Shown piece after piece: positions 34,963 to 43,276 of a stretch of DNA of 64,000 nucleotides (position 1 is its first letter; every line of letters starts with the position of its first letter). The notes beneath the pieces are model-generated. The model saw nothing but the letters and a program-made list of their open reading frames with translations, was not told the origin of the DNA and made no database searches. The DNA comes from Spartobacteria bacterium (GTDB lineage: Bacteria; Verrucomicrobiota; Verrucomicrobiia; Chthoniobacterales; UBA10450). The stretch covers positions 18,389 through 82,388 of the forward strand of contig PMTM01000006.1 of the NCBI GenBank assembly GCA_003167365.1. The letters are read 5' to 3'. The translations under genes were made by a program, and so were the position numbers.

Positions 34963-36537
34963 TTACGCCGTGACGTTCACGACGATTTTGTGAAACCCGG
35001 TCACGCCTGATTTGAATGGACGATCTTGGTCCCATTCTTGCACTTCGCCTTCGCCGTCAGTCGCGCGAACTACGATCGTGTAATCACCGGGTTGGTCCGG
35101 CATCCATCCTCCGTGCGCGCTCCAGAGCGACCACGCGAGATCGCCGCCGGCATAATAAATATCTGCGTCTCGCCAGGTTTTTCCATCGTCGAAACTGAGC
35201 TCGACGCGCGAGATGCCGCGATCGCCGCCAAACGCGACGCCTTTGATTTCAATCGGGCCAGTCAGTTTGCTGAGCGAAAATTGTGCGTTGCGGTCTGGCA
35301 CATCGATGCGGGAGCGCGTCGGGACGATAAAATCCGGACCCCAGCCTTGTGTTTCGTAGAAACCTTTTACATCCGCGGTCGTGACTTCGATGCGGGTGAG
35401 CCATTTTACGTGCTTCTCGCCGAAATATCCCGGAACAACCACACGCGCGGGATAGCCGTGCCGGTGCGCCAGGGGCTCGCCATTCATTTCGTAGGCGATG
35501 ATCGTCGTCGGCTCCATCGCCTTTTCGAGCGAGATGGTGTCGGTATAATTATCGACGCCGTGCAACCGAACTCGCGCCGCACTGGAAAGCGGTGCCGCGG
35601 GATCGAGCAGATCGTGCATTGGCACGCCTTTCCAGACGGCGTTACTCATTAACCCCGCGTCGAGCCCGTTACTGATGCACATCAATGTCGTTTCCTGCTC
35701 GATCGGATTGATCGCCTTAAAATCGTCGAAGCGATAAGTGGTCGGATTTTCGACGAGTCCGTTCACTTCCAAATGCCAAAGCGCAACATTTACCTGCGGA
35801 TCGATCACGTTCTTCGTCACACAATAAAATTGATCGTTCGGTGTAATCGCCTGAACGATGCGGCCTTTGTATTGCGTCCCGTCATAACTGAACGAGGCGG
35901 CGCGATAAAGTTTGTGCATCAGACCTGCACCACCGCCGGCGACGATCAAACCAAGTCCACTCAAAACAAAAGCGCGTCGTCCAATCACCGGAGTGAATTC
36001 GCCCACTTCATCGGCGGTTTTTCTGCCGGCGAGAAATTGAAATCCGGCTACGAGTGTTCGCTCAAAAACGAAAACCGAAAGAGCGAATCCAACCAGCGTT
36101 ACTAGGCGTGCCGCCTCGATCGGCAATCCGCGATAACTCGTTCCGAGCACCGGCCAGAGGGCAATCGCAACCGCGACGATCGGCAGCAAGACGAAGATGC
36201 TCATCGTGGTGCCAGGGGCGCGGCGAATTGGATCGCGTCGCATCATCAATCCAAAAACTGCGCCACCGAGAGCACCGACGAGAAGCTGACCGGCGATCGT
36301 CGATCCGACGCCGAGCTGCTTCAAATGATTGTACCCGCCGACTCTTCCCATGATGGAAAGAAACGGTTCCGGTGGAATGAAAATCGAAAGTCGATCACCG
36401 ATGATTGCCAGCGGCGTCGCGACACCGAAACAAGCAAGCAACAACATGACCACCGTCATCGCGATTGCAGCGACAAGTCCGGCGAGTAAACCAGCGGCGG
36501 TTGTTTTCCAGCCGGAGAGTTGGTCAGGTGAACTCAT
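34963..36537 (-). CDS. Membrane-anchored molybdopterin-dependent oxidoreductase (sulfite-oxidase fold)
   Basis: A 524-residue protein. Residues 1-165 hold four or five hydrophobic helices, and a further hydrophobic segment (FVLSGLGLIVAGGGAGL) resembles a Tat-like anchor. From about 225 onwards is a sulfite-oxidase-type Mo domain; the Mo-ligating residue is probably Cys287 in TTLMCISNGLDAG, with HRHGYPARVVVPG and KWLTRIEVT typical of the fold. The last 110 residues form the Mo-co dimerisation (Ig-like) domain. The physiological substrate is unknown. It ends a minus-strand series with GT2 and MgtE genes upstream. Confidence 0.88.
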   Translation of the reverse strand: MSSPDQLSGWKTTAAGLLAGLVAAIAMTVVMLLLACFGVATPLAIIGDRLSIFIPPEPFLSIMGRVGGYNHLKQLGVGSTIAGQLLVGALGGAVFGLMMRRDPIRRAPGTTMSIFVLLPIVAVAIALWPVLGTSYRGLPIEAARLVTLVGFALSVFVFERTLVAGFQFLAGRKTADEVGEFTPVIGRRAFVLSGLGLIVAGGGAGLMHKLYRAASFSYDGTQYKGRIVQAITPNDQFYCVTKNVIDPQVNVALWHLEVNGLVENPTTYRFDDFKAINPIEQETTLMCISNGLDAGLMSNAVWKGVPMHDLLDPAAPLSSAARVRLHGVDNYTDTISLEKAMEPTTIIAYEMNGEPLAHRHGYPARVVVPGYFGEKHVKWLTRIEVTTADVKGFYETQGWGPDFIVPTRSRIDVPDRNAQFSLSKLTGPIEIKGVAFGGDRGISRVELSFDDGKTWRDADIYYAGGDLAWSLWSAHGGWMPDQPGDYTIVVRATDGEGEVQEWDQDRPFKSGVTGFHKIVVNVTA

Positions 36538-36617
36538 GTCAGCAAGGTTTCTTAGCCACAGATTACCACGGATGAAACATGGATCGAAAAGAAAGAGTCT
36601 TGGATTATCTCAAGTAA

Positions 36618-37304
36618 TCATCTTCCAAACGCTGCTCGCAGAAATGTCACGATGATTCGCGCGCCGGCGACAAAAGTTCCGCGCATTGTGCCGGAAACTT
36701 TGGAAACTCCACCGGTGCGGCAACGATGATTCACCGGAACTTCGAGAATACGCAAACTGGCACGCGCGGCTTTCATCTGCATCTCCAAATTCCAGCCGTA
36801 CGTTTCTTCTTTCATCGATAACTGATCGAGCGCTTCGCGCCGAATCGCGCGAAACGGACACATGTCCGTGTAACGAACGCCGTACAAGATCGACAACAAC
36901 GCTCCGGCGAGACGGCCGGCGAATATCTGCTGGAAATTCATGCTGCCGGATTCGCGTTCCCCGCGCGTCCGCGACCCAATCACAAAATCATGCGTCCCGA
37001 CGACGATCGGATCGACAAGTCGATTCATAAATTCCGGGCAATCGCTTCCATCACCGTCTAGAAACACGACAACCGCGCATTCGGGCGAAAGCGCACGCAC
37101 TCCGGCCATGCACGCGCGCCCATAGCCCGGTCGCGGTTCACTCACCACTCTCGCGCCCGCTTCACGCGCGCGATCCGCAGTTCGATCAGTGCTGCCGTTA
37201 TCGACCACGATAATCTCACGCGGAATTTTCGTCGCTTGAACGGCGCGCGCGACGTCGCCGATCGGTTCTTCTTCGTTCAACGCCGGAATGATGACGGAGA
37301 TCAT
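36618..37304 (-). CDS. Glycosyltransferase family 2
   Basis: A 228-residue GT-A enzyme: MISVIIPALNEEEPI, IIVVDNGSTDRTADRA, VVFLDGDGSDCPEF with the metal-binding DGDGSD, and ETYGWNLEMQMKA and VPVNHRCRTGG near the end. It resembles polyprenyl-phosphate-mannose synthase-like proteins but lacks membrane helices. The ATG at 37304 starts the first beta strand; the upstream open frame overlaps the MgtE gene and looks non-coding. It probably belongs with the epimerase and TIGR04282 genes on the same strand. Confidence 0.87.
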   Translation of the reverse strand: MISVIIPALNEEEPIGDVARAVQATKIPREIIVVDNGSTDRTADRAREAGARVVSEPRPGYGRACMAGVRALSPECAVVVFLDGDGSDCPEFMNRLVDPIVVGTHDFVIGSRTRGERESGSMNFQQIFAGRLAGALLSILYGVRYTDMCPFRAIRREALDQLSMKEETYGWNLEMQMKAARASLRILEVPVNHRCRTGGVSKVSGTMRGTFVAGARIIVTFLRAAFGR

Positions 37305-37344
37305 AGTAACGCAAACGTCTCGCTTGTGATTGATCGGTTCTACT

Positions 37345-38343
37345 TCATCGAAAAACCAACCACGCGCTGGTGAAGTAAAACACGAGCGCAAAAAAATCAG
37401 CCAGCGCGAGCGTAACCGGTCCGGCGGCAATCTTCGGATCGAGTTTCAACCAGTGCAAAAGCGATGGCACGCCCAACCCGAATAGACACGCCGTCACTAG
37501 GGACAGCGCGATACTGCCACCGATCACTAATGCGGCACGCGCATCACTCCGCCAAAACCACACGATTGCCGCGACCAAAGCGCCGCACGCGAAACCTAGC
37601 AACGCCGCAGTCACCACTTCGCGCCGGAAAGCGACCGCGAACCAGCGCCAAGTGAACCGCGCGGAACGTAGCGCCTGGATTGTCACACTCATCGACTGGG
37701 TGCTAACGCTTTCGTTCAGTCCGAGCACCATCGTTAGAAAAAATGCAATCACGAGACTGCGCGCGAGCGTTACTTCAAACAAACCGGCCAGGATCGCGCA
37801 AAGCGTTCCGCTAGCTACGGTCGCGAGCAGCCAAGGGAAGCGATAACGAAAGACGCGCCAGGGCGACGCGTCGCGTACCTCGTCCAAATGAAAACCGAGC
37901 GCTTCGAAAAAATCGTCACGCACTGCTTCGCTTTCCGTCTCCTCCGTTTCGAGGACGCTTTGCATGAAAACGTCCGTATCAACCACGCCGATCACGTGAC
38001 GCTCCGCGTTCACAATCGGGAACGCGAGAAGCTTGTAGAGCACAAAAAATTCGCAAGCTTCCAGGACTGTTGCCTCCGCGGGCAAAGCGATCACGCGCGG
38101 CACCATGATCTCGCGCAGCAACGTGTTCAGCGTCGCAGTCAGCAAACGCCGCGTCGGAACGACGCCGACCAATCGCTTGCCTTCGTCCACCGCGTAAAAG
38201 TAAATAACGCGTTCGCCCACGCCTTCCTGTCGGATCTTTTCAAGCGCTTTCTCAACGCTGGCGTCGGCTTTGAGCAACGGAAAATCTGCGCGCGCGTAAT
38301 TCAGCGCTGGCGCGTTGAAATCAACCCCGGCTGAAATTTTCAT
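37345..38343 (-). CDS. MgtE-type divalent cation transporter lacking the N domain
   Basis: A 332-residue protein with two CBS motifs (residues about 20-135; YAVDEGKRLVGVVPTRRLL, FPIVNAERHVIGVVDTDVFM) and a five-helix MgtE channel domain. The pore signature is altered but recognisable: LGLNESVSTQSMSVTIQALR, and AAGPVTLALADFFALVFYF for the last helix. Full-length MgtE has a cytoplasmic N domain of about 130 residues before the CBS pair; here it is missing. Magnesium transport is likely, but cation gating must differ. Its ATG overlaps the epimerase stop (ATGA). Confidence 0.83.
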   Translation of the reverse strand: MKISAGVDFNAPALNYARADFPLLKADASVEKALEKIRQEGVGERVIYFYAVDEGKRLVGVVPTRRLLTATLNTLLREIMVPRVIALPAEATVLEACEFFVLYKLLAFPIVNAERHVIGVVDTDVFMQSVLETEETESEAVRDDFFEALGFHLDEVRDASPWRVFRYRFPWLLATVASGTLCAILAGLFEVTLARSLVIAFFLTMVLGLNESVSTQSMSVTIQALRSARFTWRWFAVAFRREVVTAALLGFACGALVAAIVWFWRSDARAALVIGGSIALSLVTACLFGLGVPSLLHWLKLDPKIAAGPVTLALADFFALVFYFTSAWLVFR

Positions 38344-39479
38344 CGCAGCGCGCTTTCCACTTTGTGCACGATTCCCTTATCGCGCAGAATGGCCGCCGCT
38401 TCGCTGAAATAATCGCGTACGTCGGATTGCGCGCGGATCCAATCGAGATAGCGCGCGATCCCTTCGGCAAGATCGACGTGCGGTTCGTAACCCGCGGCGC
38501 GGATCCGTGTCGTGTCGCTTGTGAGATGCCGCATTTCGCCCGGACGAAATTCGCCGTTCGTCTCCGGTGGGATGTCGATTTTCAGCGCGACGGAAATTTG
38601 TCGCGCAATTTCGCGAATCGTCACACCGCGACCGCTGCCGACGTTCACGGGAAATCCATCCAGCTTGTCGGTTTCCACAGCGAGCAAGTTGGCACGTGCG
38701 ATGTCTTCGACGAACGAAAAGTCACGGGTCTGCTCGCCATCTTCGTAAAGCACTGGTGGCAAATTGTTCAGTAAACGTGTGCAGAAGATTGCGATCACGC
38801 CGGTATACGGATTGAAGATCGATTGTCGCGGTCCATAGGTGCACGAATAGCGCAACGCGACCGTCGGAATTCCCATTTGTTTTCCCCAAAGCAGCACGAG
38901 CCTTTCTTGATCGACTTTTGTCAGACCGTAAACCGTCTCGCCACCGATCGGGGCGCTTTCCTGTGTCGGTGTGCTCTTCGTGACCGCGGCACAAATCGGA
39001 CAATGAACTTCCCAATCGCCGAGCCGCAGCTGTTCGATTAGCCGCACATTTGGAAAAACCAATCCGTGCTTCGGACATTCGCCGGCACCTTCGCTGTAAA
39101 CCGCCTGCGATGATGCGACGATGACCTTACGAATCGGCAGGCTTTTCTCGCGAATGACTTCGAGTATTTGCGCTGTGCCGAACGAATTGACGTGCACATA
39201 TTTGGCGATTTCCGGCATGTAACCGCCGTAAGCCGCTTGATGAAAGACGACGTCGATCTTGTCGAGCGCGGCCGTGATTGCCTCGCGATTGCGGACATCG
39301 CCTTTGATAAACTCCGCGGCGGGATTGATCCATGCCGGTTTGCCGCGGCGATGCGTGTTCGGCTCGAGGTTATCCAATACGCGGACTTTCCATCCTTCGC
39401 ACAGAAGCAGATCAGTCACGTGCGAACCGATCAAACCTGCGCCGCCAGTGACGAGGGCGCGTTTCTCGCTCGTGCTCAC
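38340..39479 (-). CDS. NAD-dependent nucleotide-sugar epimerase with zinc-ribbon insert
   Basis: A 379-residue extended SDR enzyme. NAD-binding TGGAGLIGSHVTD, catalytic Tyr184/Lys188 (VYGLTK), and LRYSCTYGPRQSIFNPY for sugar-nucleotide binding are present. Between the strand ending VASSQAVYSEG and the YxxxK motif there is an insertion with Cys135-x2-His138 and Cys160-x2-Cys163 (CPKH...CPIC), a probable zinc-binding knuckle pair. It is thus a UDP-glucose-4-epimerase-like protein of a zinc-ribbon subgroup. It overlaps the MgtE-type gene by four bases. Confidence 0.87.
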   Translation of the reverse strand: MSTSEKRALVTGGAGLIGSHVTDLLLCEGWKVRVLDNLEPNTHRRGKPAWINPAAEFIKGDVRNREAITAALDKIDVVFHQAAYGGYMPEIAKYVHVNSFGTAQILEVIREKSLPIRKVIVASSQAVYSEGAGECPKHGLVFPNVRLIEQLRLGDWEVHCPICAAVTKSTPTQESAPIGGETVYGLTKVDQERLVLLWGKQMGIPTVALRYSCTYGPRQSIFNPYTGVIAIFCTRLLNNLPPVLYEDGEQTRDFSFVEDIARANLLAVETDKLDGFPVNVGSGRGVTIREIARQISVALKIDIPPETNGEFRPGEMRHLTSDTTRIRAAGYEPHVDLAEGIARYLDWIRAQSDVRDYFSEAAAILRDKGIVHKVESALR

Positions 39480-39486
39480 GTTTTGA

Positions 39487-39524
39487 TGTAGAGGCGCGTG
39501 TCCTCACGCGCAAGGTGCCTCTAC
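39487..39524. repeat. Palindromic element, family C
   Basis: A single hairpin: TGTAGAGGCGCGTGTCCTCA on the left and GCGCAAGGTGCCTCTACA on the right. It lies between the TIGR04282 gene and the epimerase, and its right end (CTA at 39521-39523) supplies the stop codon of the TIGR04282 gene. Confidence 0.8.
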
Positions 39525-40291
39525 ACCGGCCAAATTCGGTCACGGCCTTCGCGCCGAATAATCTCGCTCAAGAACTTTTGCGTATTTGGCGCATTGGCAG
39601 GCGTCGATCTCTGCGTTTTGCTAAGCAGTTCGGCACAAAGTCTGCGCAAGGTCGCGGGGTCATCGACATCAAAATCTGTCGGCAATTTGTGAACGTCGAC
39701 GCCAACCTCGGCAGCGCGTTGCATGGTCTGATTGAAAACGTGTTCTGTGCTCCAGTCTATCTCTTCAAAGAACCGCCGGCGCATTTGCTTCAACCCGATC
39801 AAATAGTAACCGCCATCATCTGAAGGGCCGAGCACGATCCTGGCTCCTGGCTTTGCCAGCTCCCTTGCCGCTTCCGCGAAATTTGAAGCCGCAACAGTCG
39901 GACTGTCCGAATTAATAAGGCAAACAGATTCGAAACCCGCTCCGAACAAATCTTCGGCAGCAAAAATCAGACGCTCGCCAAACATTTGGCCGCGTTGAGG
40001 CAGGAGAAAGAACTCAACTGGCAAAATATTTTCGTACGCCACTTCAGCGCCATAAGGTGTGTAAATTCCGACGCCACGCGATGACGATTGCTCCGTCGCC
40101 GCCGTAATCGATCCGGCTAAGTCGCGCAGAAAACAAATATTCAACGCTGCCGCTTCTTCGGTGGTAAGTGGAGGCGTTAGTCGTGTCTTCACTTTCCCCG
40201 CTTCCGGCACTTTGGTCATAATGCCGAGAGCGCAAAGTTTTGGAGTAACGCGGAATCCTGTTTCGGGATCGAGAATATGATGCCGGCTCAT
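39521..40291 (-). CDS. TIGR04282-type glycosyltransferase (DUF2064)
   Basis: A 256-residue GT-A-like protein with GIMTKVPEAGKVKTRLTPPL at the N-terminus, FFLLPQRGQMFGERL, the metal-binding-like VCLINSDSPTVAASNF, and VLGPSDDGGYYLIGL. These mark the DUF2064/TIGR04282 group, named for arsenosugar biosynthesis; many members occur in other contexts. No arsenic methyltransferase is present here, so a role in surface glycan synthesis with the neighbouring epimerase and GT2 is just as likely. The stop codon lies inside the adjoining palindrome. Confidence 0.85.
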   Translation of the reverse strand: MSRHHILDPETGFRVTPKLCALGIMTKVPEAGKVKTRLTPPLTTEEAAALNICFLRDLAGSITAATEQSSSRGVGIYTPYGAEVAYENILPVEFFLLPQRGQMFGERLIFAAEDLFGAGFESVCLINSDSPTVAASNFAEAARELAKPGARIVLGPSDDGGYYLIGLKQMRRRFFEEIDWSTEHVFNQTMQRAAEVGVDVHKLPTDFDVDDPATLRRLCAELLSKTQRSTPANAPNTQKFLSEIIRREGRDRIWPV

Positions 40292-40579
40292 TTCGAATCG
40301 GAGACGAATGTAATATGTGACTTATGGAAGCTCCGAAACAAAAGTTATTAGTGTGGCTGATTAATATTCTTTAAAATTTAAAAGCTCTTTCTTCATCTTC
40401 ATGTTGAGAATAAGACCAACATCTATCTGGCTGTCACGATGCCAGAAGCTCATAAATTGGTTGTTAATAAGGACCGCTTTAAAATCGATGATCGCGGACG
40501 GCGGACAAAACGAGCCAGCTTATTATGAGTTGTTGGAAGTTGTTGGCTCCTTGCTGAGCCATCCGTTAACAACAAGAAG
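40292..40579. other. AT-rich intergenic region upstream of the cyclase gene
   Basis: This 288-base stretch is clearly richer in A+T than its surroundings (for example TTAATATTCTTTAAAATTTA). I see no recognised gene. A 29-codon ATG frame at 40439-40528 (starting MPEAHKLVVNKDRF) and an overlapping 60-codon frame are open but match nothing I know. Promoters for the divergent TIGR04282 and cyclase genes are expected here; no convincing -35/-10 pair or palindrome stands out. Confidence 0.5.
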
Positions 40580-41401
40580 ATGAAACCGAATTTGTTCGGC
40601 TGCTTGTTCGGGCTGCTCGTTACGACAAGGATCGCTTTCGCGGCAGATCCACTATCGCTTTGGCCAATTCAGCAAACGCTTGCTGAAAAGAAGTTTGTCG
40701 ATCTAACCCATGAATTTACTCCCGGTATTCCTCACTGGCCGGGGTTCCCAGATGAAAAGCAAAAGACAATTTACTGGTACGACAAACGCCCGGATACCAT
40801 GGGCTCGGGATTTTTCGCGGAGGTGTTTACGCTTGTCGGCCAATGGGGCACGCATGTCGATTCTCCGGCACATTTCACGAAAGGCTTGCGCACGGTGGAC
40901 CAGATCGATCTCAAGGAAATGATTCTGCCGTTGGTGGTGGTCGATGTACACAACGAGGTTGAAAACAATCCTGACTACACATTACCGGTCGACCGATTAA
41001 AGAAATGGGAGAAAGAGCATGGGCAAATTCCGGTCGGCGCGTTTGTGGCGATGAGGACCGATTGGTCGAAACGCTGGCCCGATGCGGTCAAAATGGAAAA
41101 CAAAGACGCGAAAGGGGTCGCTCATTATCCAGGCTGGAGCTTGCCCGCGCTGAAATTCCTCTACGAAGAACGCAAAATCACTGCGTCCGGCCACGAAACT
41201 ACCGACACCGATCCGGGCGAAGCGACAACAAAGGACGATTACTCGCTCGAGACCTATATATTAAGTACAAATCATTATCAGATCGAGCTGCTCGCGAATC
41301 TCGATCAGGTTCCCGAGTCGGGGGCGATCGGCATCATTAGTTTCCCAAAACCGAAAGGCGGCTCCGGTTTCCCGGCGCGCGTGTTTGCGATTCTGCCGTA
41401 A
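40580..41401 (+). CDS. Exported cyclase-family (kynurenine-formamidase-like) hydrolase
   Basis: A 273-residue protein with a signal peptide (MKPNLFGCLFGLLVTTRIAFA). The cyclase-family metal motif is present as WGTHVDSPAHF, preceded by FVDLTHEFTPGIPHWPGFP. ASGHETTDTDPGEA carries further probable metal or catalytic ligands (His, Glu). Family members hydrolyse formylkynurenine, cyclic amides or similar compounds, or isatin. The export signal argues against a tryptophan-catabolic role in the cytoplasm; the substrate is unknown. The first His of the usual HxGTHxD is Gln here (QWGTHVD). Confidence 0.85.
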   Translation: MKPNLFGCLFGLLVTTRIAFAADPLSLWPIQQTLAEKKFVDLTHEFTPGIPHWPGFPDEKQKTIYWYDKRPDTMGSGFFAEVFTLVGQWGTHVDSPAHFTKGLRTVDQIDLKEMILPLVVVDVHNEVENNPDYTLPVDRLKKWEKEHGQIPVGAFVAMRTDWSKRWPDAVKMENKDAKGVAHYPGWSLPALKFLYEERKITASGHETTDTDPGEATTKDDYSLETYILSTNHYQIELLANLDQVPESGAIGIISFPKPKGGSGFPARVFAILP

Positions 41402-41443
41402 GTTGTTTGACCGGCGCGGCGCGCGAAGTTAATCGAAAGCGCG

Positions 41444-43258
41444 ATGGAATTACTCGAAGAATTAGAAAGCAGAATTGTCTGCGGTGATGGCGCGATGGGA
41501 ACGTTGCTGCTCGATCGTGGCGTGCCGGTGGATCATTGTCTGGAAGAGCTTTCCGTCAGCGAACCGGATCGGGTCCGTGCGATTCACGAGGAATATATTG
41601 CGGCTGGCGCGCGGGTGATCGAGACCAACACGTTTGGCGCGAACGCGGTTCGCTTGTCGCGATTTGGTTTTGAGAATCGTGTCGTTGAAATAAACAAGGC
41701 GGCGGCGCGAATCGCGCGTAAGGCTGCGCATGGCAAAGATGTTTGGGTGGCGGGAAGCGTGGGGCCGCTCGGGATCAGCGCGAACGAAGCGGAAGAGCGC
41801 GGGATCAATCGCGCAGACTGTTTCCGTGAGCAGATCGCGGCGCTGCTAGAGGAAGATGTCGATCTCATTTTCTTCGAGACGTTCATGACTTTCGAAGAAA
41901 TGGAGATCGCGTTGCGCGCGAGACCGCAAAGCAATTGCACGGTTTTGTCGTTGTTTGCCTGCGAGCCGGAAGGGCGTTTGCAATCCGGGATGCCGCTGGT
42001 GGATGCGTTCGCGCATTGTCGCGAGCTCGGCGCGGCAATCGTCGGCGCGAATTGCCTGAATGGTCCGCACGCCATGGTGCAATTGCTACAAAGACTTCCC
42101 GTGGACAATCTGCTCGCGGCTTACCCGAACGCCGGATATCCGCGTTATACCGAAGGTCGCTACGTTTACCCGACAGATCCGGATTACTTTGCGAACGCGG
42201 CGCGAGAGATGGCGGCGCAAGGCGCGCGATTGATCGGCGGCTGCTGCGGAACGACGCCGTCCCATATCGCGGCCGTAGCGAAAGCGATTGCCGGTCTCAC
42301 ACCGGTGCGATCGAAGACTATTCGAGTTGTGCAGGAACCGTTGCCGCAGAAAAAAGTCGCGACCCAGGTCGAGGAAAGTTTGCTCGACAAGATCGCAAGC
42401 GGGAAACGGGTCGTCATTTGCGAATTGGATCCGCCGAAGACATTGGTACTCGAGAAATATTTCGCCGGCGCGCAGGCGCTGGTGAAGGCCGGTTGCGATG
42501 CGATTACGCTGGCGGACAATTCGCTCGCGATTTTGCGCATTAGCAATCTGGCGGTCGGCGCGATGTTGAAGGAGCGCTTCGATATCACGCCGCTGCTGCA
42601 CCTGAGCTGTCGCGATCGAAATGTGCTCGGATTGCAGAGCGAGCTGCTCGGGATGGCGGCATTAGGCATGCGGCATGTGCTTCCGTTGACGGGCGATCCC
42701 GCGCGCGTCGGTGATCATCCGGGTGCGAAATCGGTTTACGACGTGGCGTCGATCGAGCTGATCTCGATTATCAAACAACTCAACGCTGGATTTAGCCAAG
42801 CGGGCAAACCGCTGAGAGCGAAAACGGATTTTGTGATCGGCTGCACGTTCAATCCGAACGCAAAGAATCTGTACGCGCAAGTGCAACGTCTCGAGCGCAA
42901 GGTGGCGGCCGGCGCGCAATTCGCTATGACCCAACCGGTGTTTGATGTGCGCCTGATCGAGGAAACGCAACGGCGCACACAACATTTGCGCATTCCGATT
43001 TTTACCGGCGTGTGGCCGTTGCTCAGTTCGCGCCAGGCGGAGTTTCTCCATCATGAAGTGCCGGGGATTATTGTTCCGGATGAAGTCCGCGCGCGGCTCG
43101 CGTCAGTGGGTGAAGGAGAGGCGCGCGCGGAGGGAGCGAAAATCGCGGAGCAAATGGTGAGCGCGGCCCTTGCGCATTTTCCGGGTGTCTATTTGATCAC
43201 GCCGTTTTTGCATTATGAGATGACGACTGAGTTAGCGAAATTTGCGCGCAGCATCTGA
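41444..43258 (+). CDS. Bifunctional homocysteine S-methyltransferase / methylenetetrahydrofolate reductase
   Basis: A 604-residue fusion. Residues 1-290 are a zinc-dependent homocysteine methyltransferase domain: DGAMGTLLLDRG, TNTFGANAVRLS, VGANCLNGP, and the zinc-binding cysteines in IGGCCGTTPSHI (about 264-275). Residues about 320-604 form an MTHFR barrel: VICELDPPKTL, PLTGDPARVGDHPG, QFAMTQPVFDVRL, IPIFTGVWPL. This YitJ-like arrangement makes 5-methyl-THF and uses a methyl donor for methionine synthesis. Both domains look intact. Confidence 0.95.
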   Translation: MELLEELESRIVCGDGAMGTLLLDRGVPVDHCLEELSVSEPDRVRAIHEEYIAAGARVIETNTFGANAVRLSRFGFENRVVEINKAAARIARKAAHGKDVWVAGSVGPLGISANEAEERGINRADCFREQIAALLEEDVDLIFFETFMTFEEMEIALRARPQSNCTVLSLFACEPEGRLQSGMPLVDAFAHCRELGAAIVGANCLNGPHAMVQLLQRLPVDNLLAAYPNAGYPRYTEGRYVYPTDPDYFANAAREMAAQGARLIGGCCGTTPSHIAAVAKAIAGLTPVRSKTIRVVQEPLPQKKVATQVEESLLDKIASGKRVVICELDPPKTLVLEKYFAGAQALVKAGCDAITLADNSLAILRISNLAVGAMLKERFDITPLLHLSCRDRNVLGLQSELLGMAALGMRHVLPLTGDPARVGDHPGAKSVYDVASIELISIIKQLNAGFSQAGKPLRAKTDFVIGCTFNPNAKNLYAQVQRLERKVAAGAQFAMTQPVFDVRLIEETQRRTQHLRIPIFTGVWPLLSSRQAEFLHHEVPGIIVPDEVRARLASVGEGEARAEGAKIAEQMVSAALAHFPGVYLITPFLHYEMTTELAKFARSI

Positions 43259-43276
43259 TGCGCGGAATGTTTCGCG

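Noticed and set aside
36550..36590. Short repeat-like stretch (TTAGCCACAGATTACCACGG) between the Mo enzyme and GT2 genes
   Set aside because: It resembles a dispersed repeat seen in many genomes, but I see only one copy in this window, so it cannot be supported as a repeat here.
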